Source of the DNA: Bryobacteraceae bacterium | GTDB taxonomy: Bacteria; Acidobacteriota; Terriglobia; Bryobacterales; Bryobacteraceae | NCBI GenBank assembly: GCA_025350445.1 | Contig: JANXXV010000336.1 | Location: forward strand, 1 to 9,182 | Length of the DNA: 9,182 nt | Direction: 5' to 3' | In this document: positions 1 to 5,020 of the stretch, one piece after another | Position numbering within the stretch: position 1 is the stretch's first letter | How the letters are laid out: each line of letters opens with the position of its first letter | Notes under the pieces: generated by a model | Told to the model about the DNA's origin: nothing | The model's database searches: none | What the model saw: only the letters and a program-made list of their open reading frames with translations | Translations under genes and position numbers: made by a program

Positions 1-84
1 AAGGCTCAGATAGGGGTTAGTCTTGGCACTAAAAACAAGAGGCTGAGAATTTGTTTACACAAAATAGTTGACACCCCCCGCAGG

Positions 85-105
85 AGGGAGCCTAACGCGC
101 TCCCT
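85..105. terminator. Candidate hairpin / weak terminator
   Basis: AGGGAGC (85-91) and GCTCCCT (99-105) form a perfect 7-bp, GC-rich stem with a 7-nt loop. It lies about 185 nt beyond the flgJ stop. No clear U-tract follows on either strand (GTTTCC on plus, CCTGCGG on minus), so it is not a textbook intrinsic terminator. It could be a weak terminator or an RNA 3'-end stabiliser for the leftward operon. It could equally be chance in a GC-rich spacer. Confidence 0.35.
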
Positions 106-152
106 GTTTCCTAGTCCACAATCCTGGCGACAATGCGATAAATCCCAGGGGT

Positions 153-170
153 TTGGGGACAGAGTCCCAA
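153..170. repeat. Small palindrome, REP-like
   Basis: GGGAC (156-160), AGA, GTCCC (164-168) is a 5-bp perfect stem. It extends by two A-T pairs past one bulged G. The GGGGACAGAGTCCC core resembles short intergenic palindromes that recur in some bacterial genomes, sometimes alongside Y1 (IS200-like) transposases. Only one copy is visible here and there is no transposase, so its repetitive nature cannot be established from this window. Confidence 0.3.
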
Positions 171-262
171 TTTGCTCACGCTGACAAAGTCGCTGACCAG
201 TTAAGGTGACATTATCGCTGAACTACAACACCCACGTGAAACAGCGAAGAACCTTGATACTC

Positions 263-270
263 TTATCGGC
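263..270 (-). promoter_or_regulatory. FliA (sigma-28)-like -10 element, leftward
   Basis: On the minus strand this octamer reads GCCGATAA, identical to the enterobacterial FliA -10 consensus. It sits about 18 nt past the flgJ stop and faces left, out of the window. No good -35 is visible: the octamers at 10-11 nt spacing match TAAAGTTT poorly (2 of 8 at 10 nt). If real, it would drive late flagellar genes further left. In other bacteria flgM, flgN, flgK and flgL are such genes, but their presence here is only a guess. The same GCCGATAAGA string occurs at 4889-4898 on the plus strand. Confidence 0.3.
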
Positions 271-288
271 TGCTGATTCGACCTCTGC

Positions 289-591
289 TCACTGCTGCGT
301 GTCTGTTTTCACTGAAATACCCTGTACTACTAACTTCGCCAAGCCTAGTCCGCCCCCTGCCGCCAAAAGTTGCGAGAGTTGCTGCTCCGCCATGTCCATC
401 ATCGAGTCCCCTGCCTTGTCCGCACTCTCGCCGCCCCATCCTCCCGCACTCGATTCGCGCGCCGACTTCATCATCTGGCCAATCAGCAGCGCCTCGAACT
501 GCTGCGCCGTGTCTTTCACTTTCGCCGGATCAGCCTGTTTGGTCTTGACGGTCTCGCCCCCCGCTAGCGGCAATTTCGAATCGATCGTCAT
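289..591 (-). CDS. flgJ: FlgJ-type rod assembly factor (rod-binding domain only)
   Basis: This 100-residue protein matches the N-terminal rod-binding domain of FlgJ, the periplasmic scaffold under which the flagellar rod assembles. Diagnostic segments are FEALLIGQMMKSAR (about residues 32-45) and GLGLAKLVVQGI (about 81-92). The C-terminal muramidase domain of gamma-proteobacterial FlgJ (full length about 310 residues) is absent, and only non-coding DNA follows, so this is a natural single-domain form rather than a broken gene. The wall-opening enzyme must be encoded elsewhere. The ATG overlaps the flgI stop by one base (TAATG), with GGAG about 8 nt upstream, so translation is probably coupled. 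It is the last visible gene of the leftward operon. FlgJ is sure by motif and position; function without the hydrolase is inferred from other single-domain FlgJ proteins. Confidence 0.9.
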   Translation of the reverse strand: MTIDSKLPLAGGETVKTKQADPAKVKDTAQQFEALLIGQMMKSARESSAGGWGGESADKAGDSMMDMAEQQLSQLLAAGGGLGLAKLVVQGISVKTDTQQ

Positions 592-1682
592 TAAATGATC
601 TCCAGCTCCGCTTCCAGCGCCCCTGCTGCCTTCAGGCTTTGCAGAATTGCGATGATGTCCCGCGGCGTCGATCCAATCGCCATCAGCGCCCGCACCAGTT
701 CATCCACGCTCGCGCCATTCTTAAGCGAGATGTTCCTGGCCTTTTCTTCTTTCACCCCAACCGTCGACTTCGGTACAACCTGAGTTTCGCCACTGGCCAG
801 GGCGGACGGCTGCGACACTAGAAAACTGGTCTCAATCTCCACCGTCAGGCTGCCATGCAGAATAGCCACCGGAGCAATCTTCACTTCCTTTCCCATGGCA
901 ATCGTGCCGGTTCGTTCATTCACCACAATCTTCGCCAGCCGGTCGGTCTCCACGGTTAACGATTCCATTTCGGAGACAAACTCCACCGGCCTCAAGGCAT
1001 AGCTGGCCGGCGCCTGCACGGCTACCGCGCCGGAACTCTCCGCCTTCGCGACGACACTACCGTCCGCGCTGAATTTCTTGTTGATGACGGCGGCAATGCG
1101 CGCCGCCGTAGTGAAGTCGGCCTGCCGCAGTTGAAGCCGGATTTTGGAACTCGGTGCCGGGGATGGCGAGCCGCGCTCAATGATCGCTCCACCAGGAACC
1201 CTGCCTGCCGTCGGATGGTTTAGCGTCTGATTTGCCCCGCCTCCGCCCGCCGAGAATCCGCCGGTTACCACCGATCCCTGCGCGGCAGCGTAGACCTGGC
1301 CGTCCGCGCCTTTCAGTGGCGCCAACAGCAGCAGACCTCCCTGCAGGTTCTTTGCATCGCCGACTGCCGCGGCCGTCACGTCCAGCCGCGCACCCGGTTG
1401 GGCGAACGGTGGCAGCGTCGCCGTCAACATCACCGCCGCCGTATTGCTTACCTGAATAGCTGTGGGCGAAACCGAAACACCCATGCGCTGCAGAAGATTC
1501 GCCAGACTCTGCGCGGAGAAAACCGACTGCCGCCGGTCCCCGGTCCCCGCCAGACCCACCACCAGTCCATAGCCAATCAACTGGTTGTCGCGCACGCCTT
1601 CTATTGAGGCCAGTTCCTTCACGCGCGTCGCTCCAGCGGCGCTAAGCGCGAACAACAGCAATACTCCAGACGCTCTTTTCAT
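591..1682 (-). CDS. flgI: Flagellar P-ring protein FlgI
   Basis: FlgI forms the P ring, the periplasmic bushing around the rod at the peptidoglycan layer. A Sec signal peptide (residues 1-18, ending AGA) precedes a mature start TRVKELASIEGVR that aligns with the usual ERIRDLTSVQGVR. Family hallmarks follow: NQLIGYGLVVGLAGTGD, LPPFAQPGARLDV, LLLAPLKGADGQVYA, GAIIER, and the C-terminal ALMAIGSTPRDIIAILQSLK ending in LEII. Length (363 residues) is normal. A GTG at 1685 directly precedes this ATG, but GGAG lies only 1 nt from the GTG and 4 nt from the ATG, so I prefer the ATG. The protein has no cysteine: both positions that form the disulfide in the E. coli protein are alanine here. It lies about 7 nt after flgH and overlaps flgJ by 1 nt. 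Confidence 0.97.
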   Translation of the reverse strand: MKRASGVLLLFALSAAGATRVKELASIEGVRDNQLIGYGLVVGLAGTGDRRQSVFSAQSLANLLQRMGVSVSPTAIQVSNTAAVMLTATLPPFAQPGARLDVTAAAVGDAKNLQGGLLLLAPLKGADGQVYAAAQGSVVTGGFSAGGGGANQTLNHPTAGRVPGGAIIERGSPSPAPSSKIRLQLRQADFTTAARIAAVINKKFSADGSVVAKAESSGAVAVQAPASYALRPVEFVSEMESLTVETDRLAKIVVNERTGTIAMGKEVKIAPVAILHGSLTVEIETSFLVSQPSALASGETQVVPKSTVGVKEEKARNISLKNGASVDELVRALMAIGSTPRDIIAILQSLKAAGALEAELEII

Positions 1683-1689
1683 CACACTC

Positions 1690-2391
1690 CTAGATTGGCA
1701 ACAGACCCAGCAGAAGACGGTACAGAATGAATGGCCGCTTTACAGCATCATTCACTACGCCTTGGCCGTTTATCTTCACTTCCAGATTCGCAACCTGATC
1801 GGAGCGAACCGTATTCAGCGCCGTAACATCCACCGGGCGTATCACGCCCCGCACTTTGACGCTCTGGTTCTCCGAATTCACGGATACATTCTTGATCCCC
1901 TCCAGCACCAGGTTCCCGTTCGGAAGCACATGCGTCACCCTCGCCGATAGCGTCGTCGATAGAGTGTTCGCCCGCGTAGTCTCGCCACTGCCCGCCAACG
2001 ACTGGTCGCCGGTCGCTCCCACAAGACTCGCCAGCTTCGCCGCCGCCGCCGGCGGCGCAAAACCGCTACTCACCCCAGCCTTCACACTGGACTTTCGCGC
2101 GCTGTTTGTCCCACCCTTCGACACCGCCGACGCCTGGTCCGATACCACGATGGTCACAATATCGTCTACTTGCGCTCCGCGCAGGTCCCGGCTGGTATTC
2201 GCCAGCAACCCGTTAGACGTATAGAGCGAACCCGGAGACGCCGACTGTCCGGTTGCGGCCTGGTGTGCCTGTGCATCCGCGATATACCGGTCGATCGCCG
2301 AAGGCTCAGCCTTCTTCCCTAGCACCTTCCCGAGTGGCTTCGAACCCGCCATTGCTGCAAACAAAATCCCCAGCAGAGTAATCCGTATCAT
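1690..2391 (-). CDS. flgH: Flagellar L-ring protein FlgH (no lipobox cysteine)
   Basis: FlgH forms the L ring in the outer membrane and, with the P ring, lets the rod pass out of the cell. At 233 residues it has normal length. Conserved segments are GSLYTSNGLLANTSRDLRGA, VDDIVTIVVSDQASAVSKG, VLPNGNLVLEGIKNVSVNSE, VRGVIRP, and the C-terminus GVVNDAVKRPFILYRLLLGL. Most FlgH proteins are lipoproteins with a Cys at the end of the signal peptide. Here the signal (residues 1-15) ends LFAAMA followed by GSKPLG, which suits signal peptidase I, and the whole protein has no cysteine. Outer-membrane anchoring must work another way. The ATG overlaps the flgA stop (ATGA, 2388-2391), implying translational coupling. 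Confidence 0.95.
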   Translation of the reverse strand: MIRITLLGILFAAMAGSKPLGKVLGKKAEPSAIDRYIADAQAHQAATGQSASPGSLYTSNGLLANTSRDLRGAQVDDIVTIVVSDQASAVSKGGTNSARKSSVKAGVSSGFAPPAAAAKLASLVGATGDQSLAGSGETTRANTLSTTLSARVTHVLPNGNLVLEGIKNVSVNSENQSVKVRGVIRPVDVTALNTVRSDQVANLEVKINGQGVVNDAVKRPFILYRLLLGLLPI

Positions 2392-3275
2392 TTCGCCATC
2401 ACCAGAACTTGATTTTTACCGCTCACCACGCCATGAAACGAGCGGCCATTCCCTGGGTTTTTCAGAGAGACCGTCTCCCCAACCGCGCCGCTGCTTTCCG
2501 CCAGCGCCGGAAGGCTCAACTGGGCGCCATCCGCTTTTACGACTACCGAGACTTCAGCCCCGCGTGTTACTTCCTTCGGTGGAGTCACGAAAGCCGCCAT
2601 CACCATCTGGCCCGCCGCAATCGTTCGCCGCGCAACCTGGCCAATCACATCACTGGCCGCAACCGCCGGCTGCTCTTCCAGAGGAAACTGCTTCACCTGT
2701 TCCATTCGAACCTGCTCCGCGGTCACCACCGATCCGGCCCGAATAGTCTCCGCGGCAACCAGACTTTCACGGGTAATTCCCATTCGAACCCGAGCCCAAA
2801 CCGCGAAGGACTTCGTTCCGCCATAAGTCACCTTTCCCCGCCAGAACACAATCGAGCGCTCCGTCAACAGCGGGTGGACATTCAAACCGGAACGCGGAAA
2901 ACTCAACACACCCACCGGGACCGCGTACCGGCTGAATTCAATCAACTCAACGTCCGCGCCTTTCATCGCGACGGTGAATTGGATCTGTTCCAACACCTTG
3001 CCGCTACTCAATACCTCGGTCGGAGACTCAAAGCAGACGTCCACCGGCGCCACAATCTCCAGTCCGAACTTTCGCGCCACACGGGCCAGCTCACCCCCGC
3101 TCATTACCCGCCGTACCGTGGGCAGCGGCGCCAACGCAATCGCTTCTCCGGCGGGAATCCGGGCGAACTCCGGGATCAGCCTGGCCAGATCGCGAGCGAA
3201 AATATGGTCCCCGTCCACCGGAAGGCAGCTTGCGCCCAAGGACATCGCAGCCGCAAACATAAGTAGTAGTCTCAT
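2388..3275 (-). CDS. flgA: FlgA, P-ring assembly chaperone
   Basis: FlgA is the periplasmic chaperone needed for FlgI to assemble into the P ring. It is 295 residues with a Sec-type signal (about 1-17, MRLLLMFAAAMSLGASC). The C-terminal half carries a SAF domain (about 170-232: TIRAGSVVTAEQVRMEQV, VIGQVARRTIAAGQ) and the FlgA tail (about 233-295: EVTRGAEVSVVVKADG, GAVGETVSLKNPGNGRSFHG). E. coli FlgA is about 219 residues, so the N-terminal part is longer here, a form seen in other phyla. The GASC at the signal end resembles a lipobox but lacks the usual Leu at -3, so a lipid anchor is doubtful. It overlaps flgG by 4 nt (ATGA) and flgH by 4 nt, directly preceding its ring partners. Confidence 0.92.
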   Translation of the reverse strand: MRLLLMFAAAMSLGASCLPVDGDHIFARDLARLIPEFARIPAGEAIALAPLPTVRRVMSGGELARVARKFGLEIVAPVDVCFESPTEVLSSGKVLEQIQFTVAMKGADVELIEFSRYAVPVGVLSFPRSGLNVHPLLTERSIVFWRGKVTYGGTKSFAVWARVRMGITRESLVAAETIRAGSVVTAEQVRMEQVKQFPLEEQPAVAASDVIGQVARRTIAAGQMVMAAFVTPPKEVTRGAEVSVVVKADGAQLSLPALAESSGAVGETVSLKNPGNGRSFHGVVSGKNQVLVMAK

Positions 3276-4063
3276 CGCGTCACGTTGTTGACCTGTTGAT
3301 ACATTTCATCGGCGGCTTTCACTACCTTCGAGTTCGCTTCATAGGCGCGCTGGCTGACAATCAAGTTAATGAATTCCTCCACCACGCTGACATTCGAACC
3401 TTCGGTATAACCCTGCTGCAGTGAACCCAGCCCTTCCTGCCCGCCTGGATTGCCCAGTGTTGGCTCGCCCGATGCATCCGTGGGAGTGAACAGGTTATGT
3501 CCAATACTGTTCAGCCCGGCTGGGTTGGTGAAGTTCGCCAGTTGAATCTGCCCCGCCTGCTGTGCGGCTGTTTGTCCCGGCTGAATGTAACTCACGGTGC
3601 CATCCGAGGCGATCGTCACCGACTGCGACTCAGCCGGAATCGTGATCTGCGGTTGCAGCGCGTCGCCGTCACCGGTGACGATCTGCCCTTCCCGGTTCAA
3701 CTGAAATGTACCGGCGCGCGTATACGCCAGCTCGCCCGTTGGGCGGCGGACCTGAAAGAAGCCGCGTCCCTGAATCACCAGATCCAGCGGATTGTCCGTA
3801 GCCGCGAAATTCCCCTGCGAGAAGCTGATTTCGTTGGATGAAGTCCGCGTTCCCAGTCCGATTTGCAATCCGCTCGGGACCACAGTCTGCGCGCCGGCGG
3901 CTGCGCCCGGCTGAACGAAACTTTGATACATCAGATCCTGGAACTGCGCCCGCCGCATCTTGAAGCCGACCGTGTTCGCGTTCGCCAGGTTGTGCGCGAT
4001 ATTGTCCACGTTCATTTGCTGCGCCGTCATGCCGCTTCCCGCGCTGTACAGTGCTCGAATCAT
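3272..4063 (-). CDS. flgG: Distal rod protein FlgG
   Basis: FlgG builds the distal rod, the drive shaft running through the P and L rings, and is exported by the flagellar type III system without a cleaved signal. It is 263 residues, the usual FlgG size. The N-terminal rod motif is clear (residues 3-36, with SGMTAQQMNVDNIAHNLANA and NTVGFKMRR). The core has NPLDLVIQGRGFFQV, and the C-terminal basal-body domain has EGSNVSVVEEFINLIVSQRA and YEANSKVVKAADEM (about 221-255). The ATG has a strong AGGAG (minus strand of 4071-4075) 7 nt upstream. It follows flgF by 17 nt and its stop overlaps the flgA start. Confidence 0.97.
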   Translation of the reverse strand: MIRALYSAGSGMTAQQMNVDNIAHNLANANTVGFKMRRAQFQDLMYQSFVQPGAAAGAQTVVPSGLQIGLGTRTSSNEISFSQGNFAATDNPLDLVIQGRGFFQVRRPTGELAYTRAGTFQLNREGQIVTGDGDALQPQITIPAESQSVTIASDGTVSYIQPGQTAAQQAGQIQLANFTNPAGLNSIGHNLFTPTDASGEPTLGNPGGQEGLGSLQQGYTEGSNVSVVEEFINLIVSQRAYEANSKVVKAADEMYQQVNNVTR

Positions 4064-4080
4064 AGTTGGTCTCCTGAAGC

Positions 4081-4818
4081 TTACGAACTTACCCGCGCTA
4101 CTTCGTCGATTGCCTTCTTGTTCATCTCGCCGCCGATCGATAGTGCCTTCTGTAACATCTCGAATTGCCGCATGACGCTGACCAGCCGCACCGCGTGTTC
4201 GGCCGGCGCGCCGTTTGCGCCCTCCAGCCGCCCTTGCTGAACCTCGGTACCCCTGGCCGCCTTCACCATCGCCTTCACATCGTTCATCTGGAAATACGTC
4301 GCCCCCATCTTCGTCAGGTCCTGCTGCTGCGGAATGTCCATCACTGCAAGCCGTCCCAGGGTTTGACCGTCCTGTCGCACGGTCCCATCCGTCGAGATCG
4401 AAACTGCTTTCGTGGGGTCCGCCTTGATCGGCTTTCCGTCCTCGCCGCGCACCGCGTATCCTTCCTGTGTCTGCACCTTGCCCGCCGCTGTGATCGTGAA
4501 GTTGCCGTTGCGCGTATACAGGGTACCGTTCTCGCCGTCCACGGCGAAGAAGCCGTTACCCGCCAGCGCCACATCCAGAGGATTGCCGGTCGGTGTCGTC
4601 AGCCCTTGGGAAAAATCCGTCCAGTGCCGTTCCACCACCGGTAGAGTGTCGGGCCTCCCGGCGCCTTCCATCGCCTCCGGCGATACATATAGGTTGTAGA
4701 ACTCGCGATCCGCTTTGAAACCGGTCGTGTTCGCGTTCGCAATGTTATTCGCCAGAAGATCCAACGCTTCCATCCGCGACCGCATCCCGCTTGCTGCTGA
4801 AATCGATAAGGCGTCCAT
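4081..4818 (-). CDS. flgF: Proximal rod protein FlgF
   Basis: This 245-residue rod protein precedes flgG. It has the N-terminal rod motif (SGMRSRMEALDLLANNIANA, NTTGFKADREFY, about 10-42), the hook-basal core NPLDVALAGNGFFAVDGENG with YTRNGNF, and a C-terminal helix (EHAVRLVSVMRQFEMLQKAL) more divergent than the FlgG tail. Length, position before flgG and this divergent tail fit FlgF better than a second FlgG, though these paralogues are easily confused. It is the first gene of the leftward operon. The ribosome site is weak (TGAG 5 nt upstream). A sigma-54-like motif on the same strand would place the 5' end only about 12 nt before the ATG. Confidence 0.92.
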   Translation of the reverse strand: MDALSISAASGMRSRMEALDLLANNIANANTTGFKADREFYNLYVSPEAMEGAGRPDTLPVVERHWTDFSQGLTTPTGNPLDVALAGNGFFAVDGENGTLYTRNGNFTITAAGKVQTQEGYAVRGEDGKPIKADPTKAVSISTDGTVRQDGQTLGRLAVMDIPQQQDLTKMGATYFQMNDVKAMVKAARGTEVQQGRLEGANGAPAEHAVRLVSVMRQFEMLQKALSIGGEMNKKAIDEVARVSS

Positions 4819-4840
4819 AAGAACTCAGTGCCCTATCTAA

Positions 4841-4856
4841 TGCAATTTCATCGCCG
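4841..4856 (-). promoter_or_regulatory. Candidate sigma-54 promoter for flgF operon
   Basis: On the minus strand this reads CGGCGAT, 4 nt, TTGCA. The -12 box matches TTGCA fully. The -24 box keeps GGC but only 3 of 7 of TGGCACG. The GG and GC dinucleotides are the required 10 nt apart. Predicted transcription would start near 4830, just upstream of the flgF ATG at 4818. Sigma-54 control of rod and hook genes is known in several phyla. GG-N10-GC is common by chance in GC-rich DNA, so this is tentative. Confidence 0.35.
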
Positions 4857-4870
4857 CCGCGAATCTGTTG

Positions 4871-4896
4871 CAAACTTTAGTGCGGCGCGCCGATAA
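4871..4896 (+). promoter_or_regulatory. Candidate FliA (sigma-28) promoter toward fliK
   Basis: CAAACTTT (4871-4878, 6 of 8 to TAAAGTTT), a 10-nt spacer, then GCCGATAA (4889-4896, 8 of 8). The usual spacer is 11 nt. It faces the fliK operon and would start transcription about 120 nt before the fliK GTG. The -10 overlaps a perfect 10-bp palindrome CGGCGCGCCG (4883-4892). The consensus is from enterobacteria and may not hold in this phylum. Confidence 0.4.
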
Positions 4897-4957
4897 GAAC
4901 CATAAGGGATACCATTTTGGTTTCCCGGTCCCGAAACGATACCAGTTCGCCCTTCAT
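4877..4957 (-). CDS. Possible small leader ORF upstream of flgF
   Basis: A 26-codon frame on the minus strand runs from ATG at 4957 to TAA at 4877-4879. It starts MKGELVSFRDRETKM and ends VLIGAPH. It is preceded by AAGGAG 10 nt upstream, one of the better ribosome-site matches in the control region. It lies in the leader of the flgF operon and antisense to the rightward fliK promoter region. I do not recognise the peptide. It could be a leader peptide, a small unannotated gene, or chance. The candidate sigma-54 motif for flgF lies downstream of it, so it would need its own promoter further right. Confidence 0.2.
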   Translation of the reverse strand: MKGELVSFRDRETKMVSLMVLIGAPH

Positions 4958-4976
4958 AATCCGTTATCTCCTTGAA

Positions 4977-4994
4977 AATCGGCTTCCCCCGATT
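4977..4994. promoter_or_regulatory. Dyad symmetry abutting the fliK -24 box
   Basis: AATCGG (4977-4982), 6-nt loop CTTCCC, CCGATT (4989-4994) is a perfect 6-bp inverted repeat. Its last base is the first base of the TGGTACG sigma-54-like -24 box. It could be an operator for a regulator acting on the fliK promoter, or an RNA hairpin at the start of the leftward transcript. No binding protein can be named from the sequence. Confidence 0.3.
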
Positions 4995-5009
4995 GGTACG
5001 CCAGATGCA
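4994..5009 (+). promoter_or_regulatory. Candidate sigma-54 promoter for fliK operon
   Basis: TGGTACG (4994-5000), 4 nt, ATGCA (5005-5009) matches TGGCACG-N4-TTGCA at 10 of 12 positions, with GG (4995-4996) and GC (5007-5008) exactly 10 nt apart. The predicted start, near 5020, is next to the GTG at 5021, which has no good ribosome site. Either the mRNA is nearly leaderless, or translation starts further in (ATG 5132), or the motif is false. Sigma-54 control of hook genes is known in other bacteria. Confidence 0.4.
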
Positions 5010-5020
5010 TAAGTGAGTAC

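Larger units (their letters stand above)
1..288. other. Non-coding region downstream of flgJ
   Basis: No convincing gene was found on either strand. Minus-strand start codons here meet stops within about 25 codons: the ATG at 212 stops after three codons and the GTG at 179 after about 22. No minus frame stays open to the left edge from a start inside the window. The plus-strand reading frame beginning at 206 is mostly the antisense shadow of flgJ. The region holds a GC-rich hairpin (85-105), a small palindrome (153-170), three copies of CGCTGA (179, 191, 216) and a leftward FliA-like -10 octamer (263-270). It probably ends the rod/ring operon and carries the upstream region of a further leftward gene outside the window. 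That last point is inference. Confidence 0.6.

Noticed and set aside
24..39. TGGCAC, a sigma-54 -24-like hexamer, on the plus strand
   Set aside because: There is no GC at the required 10-nt spacing; that place is A-rich.
21..40. TCTTG / CAAGA inverted repeat
   Set aside because: A 5-bp stem with a 10-nt loop and low GC is likely chance.
68..96. TTGACA, a sigma-70 -35 consensus, on the plus strand
   Set aside because: At 17 nt spacing the hexamer is CCTAAC, only 3 of 6 to TATAAT, and no rightward gene follows.
206..598. A 130-codon open frame on the plus strand
   Set aside because: Most of it is antisense to flgJ; the Ser/Cys/Pro-rich composition is typical of a shadow frame and it has no domain.
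2409..3266. A 285-codon open frame on the plus strand, antisense to almost all of flgA
   Set aside because: Its product is rich in Arg, His and Asn with no recognisable domain, and the opposite strand encodes a clear FlgA in tight operon context. It is a GC-rich antisense shadow.
4872..4879. Exact FliA -35 consensus TAAAGTTT on the minus strand
   Set aside because: The octamer at the required spacing is GCGGCGGC, which does not resemble GCCGATAA; the nearest partial match (GGCGATGA) is 5 nt too far. It overlaps the weaker plus-strand -35 because AAACTTT is nearly self-complementary.
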